The translations under genes and the position numbers were made by a program. Positions 48,032 to 60,099 of a stretch of 64,000 nt of DNA are shown here, in pieces. The stretch comes from Cyathus striatus (Eukaryota; Basidiomycota; Agaricomycetes; Agaricales; Nidulariaceae): the NCBI GenBank assembly GCA_025738555.1, contig JAOVFP010000005.1, positions 124,001-188,000 of the forward strand, given 5' to 3'. The notes beneath the pieces are model-generated. The model saw only the letters and a program-made list of their open reading frames with translations. It ran no database searches and was not told the origin of the DNA. Each line of letters starts with the position of its first letter. Position 1 is the stretch's first letter.

Positions 48032-51000
48032 TCGTCTTTCCTTGTGTCTTTTTTTCATCTTTAAACTTTTACATTGTTTGGTACTTTCTGTATATTTCTT
48101 GTTTGAGCTGTGTCATGGTTCTCATTCTAGTCACGAGTGTCTTCCCACTACTACTCCTGCTTATTCTTGTGATGCGAGCTCGAGTGATTGGAATTTGGAC
48201 ATGCAATGGTTGGATAAAAATGCTACCCTGAACTTATTTGCGCAGAACTTTGCTGACTCTGTACCATTTCGGACAAAAACAGGGCTTAGCGTGTACCGGA
48301 ACCGCATGCTTCGTATTTTTGACTTCGTGCTTAGGCGACCAACGTCCTGATGGATCGCCACGCCGCCACGCCCCTTCACATTTGCTTACATAATCAACCA
48401 ATATTGCGTGGGAACCAAATGGGAGTGCGGGAAATAGCGAGAAGAAATTATCAATTATCTGCTGTAAAAGTGAAGGTGACACAAATAAATATGTTATACT
48501 ACGCCGTATTAACGGAAAATGATAGAAAACACGAGTACAGCAGTTCAACAGTGAGATAAAGGCTTCAACCAGGCTTATAGTGCTAGGACACTATTAAGAC
48601 AAACCCCTCTAAATTTTGGGAGAAAATCGCATGAGAACATACCTAAAACCTTCTATTCTTATATATACATGTATTATACATCATAATTTTTATATCTAAA
48701 TAATTCAAATGCTGAGCGCTGAGCATTGAATACAAGCTGAACATCAGGCTCCCCGTAGTACCTGGACCAATCCAAATAGTAGCAAATAGTGTCATGTGAT
48801 ACTCGAGACCGATCAACATACCTCACTTTCCCAGGGATCGCGTTGTGCTCTTTGTCTTCCTCCCCACATGTGTTGCCACTCTCTCGCATGAAGACACATT
48901 CCGCACCGACAGACTTATTTAAGTTAAGTGTTTATCTCGAATGTCAGCCTTCCTCTCATTTGATGACAGAAAGAGAATGAAACCTCCCAACCAACTGTCA
49001 GGCCAATCATCGATACGCGCGCATTCAACACTAAGCGGAACCACTCTCTCATCTCAGCGCCCTTCCTCAACTGCGTGAACGCTCAGCCAATAGTGGGGTT
49101 TAGAGGGTGGTAGTTTGTACAGGGTGGGTTGGGATGGTTGAAGTTGTAGGGGTTTTGGCCTACTGATAAGTGGGGACGAGGTGATAACTTGAAGGTAGGG
49201 ACATGGTAGTGGGATCGACGTGTGGGTGGGTGTGGTAGGTTGGGGTGAGATGACATGGTGCACCACATATGTGCCCGATGGTAGTAGAGTTGTCGTGAAC
49301 AGAAGGAAATGAGGGACAAAGGGGAGTTGCAAGATAATATGGATAAGTGTGTAGGATAAATCATTGGTAGGGCCTGTAATTATGGTAGTGCGTATTTACA
49401 TGTACATACTTATAAAATCTAGTAGTATATAATTATATATATTATATACACTTATACCAACCCCCCCACCCCCAGCCCTTTGAAGAATGTGGTGTCTCGA
49501 TTCTTGAATATCTGCAATTAATAGTTGATAAGATTGACGAGGGTTGAAACGTTGACAGGACAATGGACCCATCACGTGGTGAGAGTGAGACGTCGCTTAG
49601 CCTTGAGCCGAAAGAGGGAGGCATACGGTTTAGGAACACCGTAAGGGCTGTTGCACTCAAATTTGGTGATAACTACTTATGGGAGCTCGTGTATATGATG
49701 CGCTCATTTGACAATGAACAGGGTCATCTTGTAGTTTCTAAGCAACATAGGGGTGCTCTGCGCAGCAGCGCCTTCCCAACCTTCGGCACCGGACTACTCA
49801 ACTGTACGCGGACAGCGAATGGTACCTCCTTCTGCACGCCATTCCATACGCGGACTTTCCACCCTACCTGTTCGCCGAAAATCGATCAAATATACGCGGA
49901 CTGTCCTCCGACATAGGTCCAAAAGTCCCAAAATATACGCGGACTCGTATCATACCTCTATGGGCGCTTTCGGGGGTCCTATTTTGCTGCCACGTTCTCA
50001 CGGCGCTGTGACTTCCACTTCGACGACCATCGCTACCATCACGCAGTAACAGCAGTGACTTATAACTCTCGTCCTCTTGTTCTTCTCCTGGGATATAGGC
50101 ATATTGACCTGAATCGTGGTTTAGGCTGAGCACTGAGTACTGAGTACTGAACCCCAGTCTTTCTCCTTCAATCGTCTACTTGCAACACTCATATCGCGAG
50201 CTGGACAAGACCCAGAAAGGATACCTTTCATTACAAACGGTTAGTGTTATTTTCACACGTAATGACTTAAAGCTCAGTAGTACTAGACTTCAATCAGCCA
50301 GTACGCATGCATTCATCTCCTCTACCCTTCCATGCCTTGAAATCGAATGGGCTGCACTTCCTTAGTGGCACTTTATCAGTACCTACCATATTCCATCACC
50401 TGCTACCCACCTCAGATGGCATGCTCGGCTTCGGATTTATGTCTGGTATCTAGTCTCGTGCTGGTACCTCTCCTCTAATTCCATTTGCCGTTCGTTTGAT
50501 CTACGAGTACTAGCGAATGACCGTGAAACATGGAAGTGTAAAACCTCTTTTGAGCTCTCCAGTTTGTAGTGCAGTATGCTGGCCAATGTTTTACACTCCA
50601 GCACTGCAGAGATCACTCGGAGTATCACTAGTGTGCTCAGCGAGGAGGCTCGCTCTAGCTTTACTGCGGATCCGAGAGAGGACTATGTTCAACCTCAGGC
50701 CATTCAGCATGTCTACTCTGATGTATTTCTTCACTCAAAGTGCTTACGCTATCAAATTTCGTCCTCTGGGTGGTGCCTTCCCTCACGGTCGTCAACCAAC
50801 CCGTCTTCCTCCGTTCACAAGTTCGCCCCGTCGCCTACCGCTACAAACGCAGTGGAAGGTGCTCACGTTACTCTTAATGGCGAACCAATATAGTAAACCG
50901 TATGAACAGTTGAGGCCCCAGGAAGACTTGACTAATACGCTCGGTCATCGCTAGAGTTGGCTTGTCCAGAACTAAGCGAGGGATACAGAAGCAAGGACGG

Positions 51001-51438
51001 AATTTGGACGAAACTTTTTGAAGATCGACTGACCTTTTCGTGCGTCAACTCTTTGAGTTTCTTTTCCTCTTTCAAATTTTCAGTCGGATACTTAACACTA
51101 CTACTATTTACACCTAAACATTTAGGAAGATGAATAATGTAAACTTGATCAACGCTTTCATCACGTTTAATAGAACAACAGTGCTGCATGATATATACCT
51201 CAGGTACACGTATGAATTGCGTACGAATGGAATAAGCGGTGTGAACGCAAGTCTGGGCGAGCATTGTACATCGTCTATGCCACTCTAGCGAAACTCTGCG
51301 GACATCACGGTGGGAGAGTACTTAAATAATTGACAGGTACATATGTAGCACTACTGCAGGTTCCAGCCCAGCGGCTATCTACGGAAACTCTTAAATCACA
51401 GCATCAGGGCACTTTCCCCACACTTGGCATCAAATATC
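48032..51438. other. No gene recognised
   Basis: Frames such as 49563-49916 (MDPSRGESETSLSLEPKEGG) and 50576-50893 look like ordinary protein in parts but match nothing I know. ATACGCGGAC occurs three times between 49846 and 49950, and AGTACTGAGTACTGA near 50133 is a short tandem. The stretch may hold decayed host exons. Confidence 0.4.
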
Positions 51439-51446
51439 ACTGTGAG

Positions 51447-52467
51447 GGGCCGACAGTTTTTGACGGTACGCACGGTACTGAACGGTACTCGATGTACCGT
51501 GCATGTACCGTGCAGTACTGATTAGTACCGTAAATGTACCGTGCATACCGTGCATACCACACAACAGACACTAATTTACGGTATAAATTGTAACCTAAAT
51601 AAGCTATGTAAAATCAATTAAATACATATTTATTATGCTATAACACTGGTTGATGAGGGTATAATGTATGGGTTATCAAGATTCTTCTTGCATCTTTACT
51701 CTCTTATACCCAATGAATTTAAGTATAGTAGTGTACTCATAATATAATTAGGTATTGCTACTGTACAATTGAGCTTACCACACATGATACTAATAATTAT
51801 AACATTTCTCATCAATTAAAACGCAAAAATTCGAATTAAGATGTACTTGGAGAAATTTGTAAGTTTCATATATTGCAATGACATGTATTTATTTAATGTG
51901 GTACCGTGCATAAGTACCGTGCATACCGTGAAAGTACCGTGCACTGCCACAATGTACCGTACAAGTACCGTACACATCAAAAATCATGTACCGTGCAGAT
52001 ACCGTGCACAAAAATCTGTACCGTACAGTACCGTTCATGAACAAAATACCGTAAATTGGTACCGTAAAGTACCGTGCGTGTACCGTGCGGTGTTGTAGAT
52101 GTACCGTGCAGTGTCATCAATGTACCGTGCAGCACTCAATTTATGTCAATAAATAAATATGTATGTACTTCAGGACAAAGGGGAGATAGGAGAGTAGTGT
52201 AGAGTGGTTTTGAAATGGTACTCCATTAATTACAGAATTTTCTTGCTCAGTTAATATATGGTACAATAATTTTGATTCAATACTCCGGTTATCACGGAAT
52301 AATATTGCTCCAATGATGTACCGTGCATAACGAGAAATGTACCGTGCATAACCAAAAATGTACCGTACATCGTACCGTGCGTACCGTAAATAGTACCGTA
52401 CAATTTTTGATGTACCGCACAGTACCGTGCAGTGTACCGTGCAGTACCGTTAAAAACCACTAGCCCC
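51447..52467. mobile_element. 1021-bp element with GTACCGT repeats
   Basis: An 8-bp target duplication ACTGTGAG lies at 51439-51446 and 52468-52475. The ends read inward GGGCCGACAGTTTTTGACGG on the left and GGGGCTAGTGGTTTTTAACG on the right. About 28 copies of GTACCGT or its complement fill three blocks: 51468-51560, 51900-52135 and 52315-52455. An AT-rich unique core separates the first two. There is no coding capacity. The 8-bp duplication and subterminal repeats suit a non-autonomous hAT or KDZ element. The termini resemble those of the element at 53828. Confidence 0.85.
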
Positions 52468-52475
52468 ACTGTGAG

Positions 52476-53827
52476 ACATGGATGATTCGAGTCTAAAAGA
52501 GTAAGTTGGCTCACTCGCCTTATCCCAATTGATAGCAATGGCCTCCTCATGTTTAATCTCCGCAGTGGGATCACCTTGGTAAATGAATGAGAAGATAGAT
52601 CATCCGCTTACCAACATCCCATCGCCTGGCCTACCCATGCATAATCTAAGTATGTGGTATCTACGAGATTCTCTTGTTTATTTTTACCGTCTCACCACTT
52701 CTCCCAGTTAATAGTTGGACGGCGGTACGACTTGAAGAGGATGAACTTTGCTTCATTTTTAAAGACATCTGATATCTGGCGGAGCTAAACTTTGACCACA
52801 TTAGAGCTATCTACACGTGAATAACACTGTATCGGTACATCTGGTTTTCTCTTTCCATTCATTCATTACTAACTGATGGTCTTCGTTTGTTCTCTGCAGC
52901 TTCTCTGATGTCTATATATGTACGCCATATGGCATTTCTCCTCCTATTTGATATATATCGCTAAAAATTCGCTTGTTGATTGGTTCTTTTTAACACCATG
53001 ATGATATTTGGGGACTGCGTAGCCTTTTTCATGCGTTGCAGCACTGTTGATGCCCGCGGATGCTATTGATCAACAATCTCGAGAGAAAAAAGATTGCGAA
53101 GAACTTCGCACACCTATGCGAATGGGATATCAAGTATCCTGGAGGAACGGGTGCTTATCCCACTATATTAGTATACTCGTTTCAGCATTAGGGGCTCAAT
53201 CTCTAGTTGTTCGAAATACGACCTCGGCGAGGTTGACATCGTCTTGTTAATGGTGGGCTGCTAACTTATCTAGTTTTTCCACTATCCTTTATCCTTACCG
53301 CCGGATGCATAAATACTGCACAATTGGGACCAAAGTTAAGTACTAACTACCTTATAATTTGAACAACTATTATACAAATTATAATCATGTCGGAGATGCA
53401 CAGCATATGCATTGGGCCAACTATTGACACAAGATTTTAAAAGTTGGTTATCACGATTCATGCGAAAGCTTGTAACTGTCCAAGAAAGGCCTTAGGTTGG
53501 GATGAGTCTTCTTAGAAAGTGCTGCATTTTAGAAGACAGTTTGTTTCACTTTCGAAGGTCCACATCACCCGCCAGACCAAGCCAAATAGACCTAAAGGGT
53601 AAATTATCCCAGCTCAAGCCGTAGATAGCATCTCACCATTATTTATATAGCTCAGTAAGAAGCTGCTCAACATTGTCAATCATCAAGAAATACCGGTGCC
53701 TTTAAGGCTTACTCACCCCTACTTCCGCCTTCCCTCTATCTATATGGTGTTCATATGTGCAAAATGAGATATCTTAATTTCGTTTTATACTCTCATGATC
53801 TACGCTAAGCCCTATTACATTTTAATT
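52476..53827. other. No gene recognised
   Basis: A frame at 53047-53250 and its neighbours (RKKIAKNFAHLCEWDIKYPG in another phase) look partly protein-like but cannot be assigned. Confidence 0.4.
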
Positions 53828-55217
53828 GGGCACGTAGTTTTTACCGTGCACGCACAAAAGTGAGCGTGACTGAGCGTGCCACGCTCAAGGTCAAATTTTC
53901 ACGCTCAGTAGGTGAGCGTGTCACGCTCAAGATATATTTAATAATTATAACAGGCCTATTTCTAAGTCAAACTAATTGTAAATCAAGTGTATATACTGGT
54001 ACTGTACTATTATAGTCTTATTGCCACTGCAGGTAAAGTTTTTAAGCAAGATAAATACTCAGAAGTAGAAGAATAAATATTAAATTTCACGCTCAAGGCG
54101 ATATTATTCACGCTCAAACTTGAACGTGCACGCTCATTTTTCACGCTCAAGGTGTGAGCGTTCACGCTTGCATCACGCTCAAGATTTCATTTCACGCACA
54201 GGGTCGACATCTCACGCACAGGGTCCATATTTTCACGCACAGGGTCCATATTTTCACGCACAGTGTCTAAGTCTTCACGCTCAAGGTTTGTCAACTCACG
54301 CTCAAGGTCTCTACTCCACGCTCACTATAAGATTAAATGTTACATTTGTATTTTGACTTCACGTACATGTGAGAGGAGCAGTAAGTACTGTTAAGCACAA
54401 TAGACACAACCACACTTAAATATAATACAAAATACTTAGTGATACTTATGTGTGAGCATGAAAGTACATATTCACGCACACGCACACACCCAAACACATT
54501 TTAATTATAAGTGAACATTAATATAATACATGTTCACTCTTAAATTATAGGATATAACCATGAGCGTGAGTAATAATACTGATCACGCTCACGCTCAAGT
54601 GACATTGGGAGATACATGCGAGCATGAAAACAGTAATACAATACACATACCAAACTCAAGTTAGTAAACATGCATGAGCATACATATAAAATATCTATAT
54701 TCATGCTTACTCTCAAATTATAGGAAATAAGCTTGAGCGTGAATAGGAATACTGATCACGCTCACGCTCAAGTCAAAGGACATTGAGCGTGAGTGTAAGT
54801 ATAGTACTCGCGTGCAGTTATACTATGCAAATATACATGAGCGTGATAGGTATTCTATCACGCTCGTACTAAATCTCAAGTAAACCGAGTGTGAGTGTGA
54901 GTATGAATATAACACTCGTGCATAATTTATGGTAAATATGCGTGAGCGTGAATAGGAATACTTATCACGCTCATGCTCAAACCCGGTTAGCTTGAGCAAG
55001 AACATTAGTATGATATTTAATTCATGTTAAGACATATCATAAAGACACGATGCTACAGTATGTACTTAGTATAATAGTATATTTATGACATCCTAATGCT
55101 TCACGCTCACTTGCATATATTATTCACGCTCAGGGTCGAATTTCCACGCACAGACACTGAGCGTGCACGCTCAACTCACGCTCATGTTTGTGCGTGCACG
55201 GAATTTTCTGCCTGCCC
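53828..55217. mobile_element. 1.39-kb element with CACGCTCA repeats
   Basis: Terminal inverted repeats of about 42 bp read inward GGGCACGTAGTTTTTACCGT or GGGCAGGCAGAAAATTCCGT, followed on both sides by GCACGCACAAA and TGAGCGTGA. More than 30 copies of CACGCTCA/TGAGCGTG, with a CACGCACAGGGTC variant, cluster near both ends and thin out in the AT-rich middle. No coding frame is present. I could not find a convincing target duplication (left flank TTTTAATT, right GTAATGTT). The outer GGGC-AGTTTTT-AC pattern resembles the element at 51447. Confidence 0.8.
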
Positions 55218-56773
55218 GTAATGTTAGCATTCAAATTAGGGTTTATTTCGGATGTTTATCAAATTATAATTGTGATATGGCCAAACCCGACGTTGCAATA
55301 AAGTTGCTAATCTATCTCACTCAGACTTTTGGAAGACTTCGTCGCGCTTCAGAATTCCTTGGCTACTCCTCACGAATACCGTATCTGTGCTCCGCCTCCC
55401 ATGTTGGCCTTTTGTTCTTCTTCTGATACTTGTCAGTGTCGGTGATATAAATCTTGTTGGATAAAGATTGACGCCATCTAGTAGCGTCTGCCTTGCCACT
55501 TTAGCTCTCTCGAATATTCTGATGCTCAATTAAGTTGGTTCGTAGCAGTCAGCACCGCCAACCATAGACATCGTTCCTTGATCTAATTACATCCAACTCC
55601 GCGCTTTGTACCGCCTTGTGCGTGACTACGTGTGATATTTCGTTGCCACCAGCGAGCTGTATGCCTCTTGTCTGGCAGCTACTCCTATGGCAGAAGCAGG
55701 GTCCCTATGTAACTTCGCTATTTTTCATATTCTTAATGGGTACTTTAGAGTATCACTCTGGCAGCCTGTCGTTGTTGCTGTCAAAGTTGAGCGGGATCAA
55801 ATTTCAAATGCTGTACCATTACGACCAACTGTTCACGAGATTTTTGCGAAACGGTCATGTTCAGTTGGACCTTGCACCAAATGACCTGTGAGATGTGTGA
55901 CAAAACTAAAATCTGTTCAAATTTAGGCTTGTAAGCGAAGCAAGCGCTCGCAAAATTTGACCAAGTTTCTTATACCTCTGTTCAGACTTGGTTGTGATGC
56001 ATGACAAATCCGGGTTCTGTTCAAGCTCATGACCCTGTGTGACAAGTGACTGAACAGTTAGTCATAATGGTACAGTATCCTCAACCAGCTGCTCCTTTGT
56101 TATGTCAATATCTCTCTAGATACCCTTCATGTCATCATCTGGAGTTGGACATGTAGTAGTATCCCTGCACTAACATGCGCAGAATACATATCACACTTCT
56201 GCAATCTTTTAATCTCGTTCTGCACATTATCTCCTTTACGACATGCTGTAGCTCATGTATCTAGGTTGTCCCCAGAAACGCCACCAGTGCGTGCCTTGAT
56301 TTTTCTACATGACAACAGCTCACAAAACCGCTGTTCATGGGAAACTAGGAAGACAGGCTGTTATCGCTAGGTTGGCGCTCCGCTCTACACGTCGGTTCCG
56401 TCGTGTTACCAGGAAAACTCAAAATGGTATTTTTATTATTATGGCATGTACCGTCTGTGCCCAGTTAGTGATCAAATCCAGTCACGAAAGTTTAAGTTTC
56501 TGCTATCTTCTATTCTAGTTCTGCATACCAGGTTGTGGTGCTCGGTGCGCCGAGTTATCTCCTTTATGACTTTACGATATGCTGTAGCTCATGTATTTGG
56601 GCTTCTCCCCGAAACACCACGAACGTGTAACTTGATAACTAATTAATAGAATCACTATCCATGGGAATCTAGGAAGACAAGCTGTCACTGAATACGTATA
56701 TGGACACTTCTACTTAACGCCTTTCATTTTGACCCTCTCGTCACTTAGCACCTTCTATCCACCCAACAGTCTT
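55218..56773. repeat. Gene-poor stretch with a direct duplication
   Basis: About 56215-56380 and 56515-56690 are related in the same orientation. They share TTATCTCCTTTA, GATATGCTGTAGCTCATGTAT-like text, CCCCGAAAC, CATGGGAA-CTAGGAAGACA and GGCTGTTATCGCT/AGCTGTCACTG. This is the immediate upstream region of the GPCR gene. A frame near 55690-55880 (LCNFAIFHILNGYFRVSLWQ) is unrecognised. Confidence 0.5.
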
Positions 56774-58294
56774 ATGGCAGTTCTTGACTCTCAGAATGGG
56801 AGCGTATGCAATGTCACCTATGAAAATGGGACCTCCAGTGATGATCCAACGTATCTCCGTGTCCAATGTTTATCGCCCGGGCAGCGTATCGGGCTAATGG
56901 TAAGCCTGGTCAGTTCAGCTTATGTCCTAGTAGTAACTTTACACGACAGTTGGTTGCAGAGGCGGGCCTTGCCTCCATGTTGGCTGTGGTGTATATCTTT
57001 TGGATCATAACTGTGAGCATGAATATTTTAACTCGAACGCCGGGCTAAATACCATACTTCAATAGTGTAACGCCATAAGATCATTTCGTCTTCAGGAAAG
57101 AACGCGGCGGCCATTGATAGCAGCACCAATTGACGTTCTCATGGTAGGTTTCAATGGCAGAATGTGTTAAGTACTTGGCTAATTTTTTCCCTTATCAGTT
57201 ATCATTATTTGTGGCCGATTTTCTGCATGGAATGGGGGCTGCTTTTGATTTCAAATGGATAGGGGAGGGAAAAGTAGAAGTAGGAAGTTTCTGTACAGCC
57301 CAAGGTAGGTCGAATGAGTTAAACCATATATATGATGGAATGCTAAGTTATAAACTCAGGTGTTATCCAACAATTGGGTGCAACAGGCGGAGCAATAGGC
57401 ACCCTTGTGAGCACCTTTCTTGGCCATATTACTCTCTTCTAATCACTTTCAGATAATCGCAATTTATACCTTCGTTGGTGTTTGGTGGGAAAAGGGGCTG
57501 GGGAGAAGAGGGATCCTTGTTGCGAAAGTTGTTGTTGCTGTTGGATGGACATTCGTCGCCCTAATCACGTTGCTGGGAAACTTGAAGGTCGGAATTAAAG
57601 ACAATCATTTGTTCGAAATACCAACTCCAGTACGCATTTTTATATATCATACTCTATTGAACTGACATGGCGTATGAAGTATTGGTGTTGGATTAACGCA
57701 CATTACTCGCTATTGCGTTTATTTGGGGAGTATATATGGCTTTGGATAACCTTGGGGATGTCCACCCTTATATACCTTATCCTTTATCTCTTGAGTCGCG
57801 GAATTTTAATACGGCGTAGTGAAGACCCATGGTGGAAGTTTCAGTTGCACAAGAAAGGAAGTCCAGGTAGCAGTCCAAGGGGTATACCCTCCATGCTTGC
57901 GTAAGGCTTATTTTATTTCACTCGGATATTCTTATAACTCCTTTATAGGTATCCAATTGTTTTTAGTATTCTGGTGCTTCCTATGAGCTTTATGCGCTGG
58001 ATTCAATTCTCGCGAGTGCCTGCAGCAGCAGCAACAGCTGTTGATACTATCTTCTGCCTAAATGGAGTCGCAAATGTGATCCTTTTGCTGAAGACTCGAC
58101 CAAACTCTACATTATTTGGAAAGATAGATTGGAATCACTGGTATCACTGGGATACAAATGAATATGGATTACCGGATACACCGTCTATTCGATCGATAAC
58201 ACGTGAAATACATCATCATCAGGACAGCGATGGAGAGATTGTTCAACAAGGTTATGGTTTAGGCAAGCTTCCTTCGATTGGATCGGCATCTTGA
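56774..58294 (+). CDS. cAMP-receptor-like GPCR (fungal seven-helix receptor)
   Basis: Eight exons join in frame: 56774-56899, 56950-57012, 57096-57143, 57199-57304, 57360-57406, 57453-57629, 57680-57900, 57949-58294. They give 377 residues with no stop. The N-terminus is short and extracellular with N-glycosylation sites (NVT, NGT). Helices fall at about 43-63 (LASMLAVVYIFWIIT), 80-100, 119-142 (GAIGTLIIAIYTFVGVWW), 151-173, 207-228 (YIWLWITLGMSTLIYLILYL), 264-283 and 288-310. The FCTAQG motif before helix 3, WCWI before helix 5, and the paired Trp/Arg positions fit the Dicty_CAR/Git3-like class of fungal receptors. Such receptors sense nutrients or signals at the plasma membrane through G-alpha. 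The C-terminal tail is about 65 residues. A start at 56729 is also possible. This is the most complete host gene in the window. Confidence 0.8.
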
Positions 58295-58662
58295 TTACAT
58301 TGTAGGGTCGTGTGGGTGAAATATACTACGATGCAGTTGTACTTGTTTATGTAGCTGTGAATCGTGTATTATCATTGCAATACCATTTGGATACTCAAAT
58401 TGTTGGAGTGCTAAAAATCACTATCTGTCTATATGTTTCCGCGGGCCAGCTCAGCTGTACATTGCTGTCCAATTTACGGTATAGTACATTCAATGGTATG
58501 TACAAGAGCTAAGTATAGTAGGGACATTGCTAAAGGATTAATCTATATGCTCGTATTCGAGTATATATATATACATTTATTGTAAAGGAGATAATTGTCC
58601 AAAGGGTGGCTAATATTGACAAGGAGTGACAAGATGACAATATTCTTAAAATCCAAGGCGTT

Positions 58663-59085
58663 TCAGACTACACAAGTGCCCAGAGAATCGGGAAGATGAG
58701 AACCTAGAAAGAGTTTGTAATTGATATATGTTTATGGAATTGAACGAACGTACCTGGGTAGAACCAAAATGATACGCCCACAATAATATAAAGGCCTTGA
58801 TTGGGATACACATTGTGAATAAGGGACTTGAGATAAGCTTAAACGACCTACAAATAAGGGTCATGCCTTCCAACCAATTGGATTTCCCATCGGCGACTAC
58901 GTAGCCCACCGTTTGCACTAAGAAGAAACATGAGTTCATATTTGAAGGGATGAAGAATGAAACGAGTACATACCAGAAATATATAATACCTGAGACATCG
59001 AAAATTGGGAGAGGTCTTCAGAGAAAAACGGTGAAATAAACTTATGAGAGACTGGAATGGATCCAGAAGGAGCAAAAGTCTGTAT
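58663..59085 (-). pseudogene. Truncated vacuolar Ca2+/H+ antiporter (CAX family), C-terminus
   Basis: Minus-strand exons 58917-58852, 58795-58754 and 58703-58663 splice in frame to VVADGKSNWLEGMTLICLYI, then IVGVSFWFYPGSHLPDSLGT and a stop. VVADGKSNWLEG followed by a helix ending in FWFYPG is the signature end of fungal CAX/VCX1-type antiporters, which load calcium into the vacuole. Upstream, LLLLDPFQSL is also typical, but then the frame slips, since VYFTVF appears in another phase. The gene stops abruptly at about 59085, where the KDZ copy 4 remnant begins, so nine or so helices are missing. It lies tail to tail with the GPCR gene, about 370 bp apart. Confidence 0.75.
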
Positions 59086-59456
59086 ATCTTACTCCTCCAC
59101 AAGATCAGGTGGAGTCCAGGTAGACTCCAGGACTCCAGGTGGACTTCAGGTGGACTCTACCTGGACTCTACCTGGACTCTACTTGAATGCTACTTTGGTT
59201 TACTCCATTTTACAGTAAAATTATATATATAAATTCTGAAGTTACAAAAATATTACATCTATTCTACACAATCTAATTCAATTCCCTCTTCTTCAACATT
59301 ATCATCATTTGCATTAGTGGTTTGTGTTTGTTTGAGATTCTGTTTCATTAGCACACATTGCATATGAAAAAAAAGCATTGCATGTGTTGTCCAATTAAAG
59401 TTGTCCACAGTCATTCTATTAAGAATGCTTTGAAATCATCCTAACCATGAATTAAG
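59086..59456 (-). mobile_element. KDZ copy 4 remnant, 3' end only
   Basis: A degenerate terminus (CTTACTCCTCCACAAG) is followed by an array of CCAGGTGGACTC and CTACCTGGACT words (59100-59190). The last transposase exon follows on the minus strand (59456 to about 59270), reading LNSWLG, FQSILNRMTVDNFNWTTHAM, LFFHMQCVLMKQN and an acidic tail ending DCVE. This aligns with the final exon of copies 1 and 2. A TGA sits after SWLG. The exon is cut at 59456 by KDZ copy 3. The rest of copy 4 should lie beyond the right edge of the window. Confidence 0.75.
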
Positions 59457-59469
59457 GAGCACTTTACAG

Positions 59470-59800
59470 TCCCCCACACGTTTACATGGACTCCATGTGG
59501 ACTCCGTGTAATTTTCTGGGAGCCTACATGGAGTCCACATAGACATTGGGAGACTTTATGTGGAGTGAATGTGGAGCTTACATGGAGTACAGAAGGATTG
59601 ATACAGAGATAAGTCTGCATACAAACTCTACATGGACTCCATGTGGAATCCACATGGAATCATTGAATTCCATGTGGAATACAGGGAGCGTCAGTGGACT
59701 CCGGGTAAATTTTCCACATAAAATCCATGTATCCTCCATGTAAAGTCTACATAATCCTTGTGTACTCCATGTAATCCCTGTTCACTCCTTGTGCACCGCT
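59470..59800. repeat. KDZ copy 3 subterminal palindrome array
   Basis: Repeated words CATGGACTCCATGTGGACTC, TCCACATGGAATC, GAATTCCATGTGGAAT and ACTCCATGTAA. The form, a 10-14 bp palindrome in loose array next to the TIR, is as in copy 2, but the word differs (CCATGTGG rather than CCGTACGG). The terminus and its binding words therefore seem to have diverged together. Confidence 0.75.
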
Positions 59801-59869
59801 AAAGTAAACTATTCTTTACTTTATTATAGTAAAAATTATACAATTATTATAAAATGTCCTCAACAGGAA

Positions 59870-59945
59870 TTGAACTATGGACATAGCAGGTTAACTTACC
59901 AAAGCACGGCGCAACTTACCGTTATGCCAATGCAGCTTGTGTTTT
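59870..59945 (-). ncRNA. tRNA-derived sequence in KDZ copy 3
   Basis: On the minus strand GCATTGGCATAACGGTAAGT has an A-box-like segment, and AGTTCAATTCC about 45 bases later fits a B-box. Arms pair imperfectly, so it is probably not a working tRNA. Position and strand match the tRNA-like sequence at 41197-41285 in copy 2: just inside the subterminal array, pointing toward the TIR. Confidence 0.45.
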
Positions 59946-60099
59946 GTACAGCACAAACTCCACAAGACCAGTAGGCGCGCTTGGTGGTACCCAGCCATCG
60001 GCAACGAAATGTATGCATTGTCAACGTTGACAACGAATGTATCACTCTCCCTCTTCCCTCTTCCTCGCACCTCAACCCCTCCAGGTCTCCCCTCCTCAC

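Noticed and set aside
53820..55225. 8-bp target duplication around the CACGCTCA element
   Set aside because: Flanks TTTTAATT and GTAATGTT do not match well enough; element boundaries rest on the TIRs alone.
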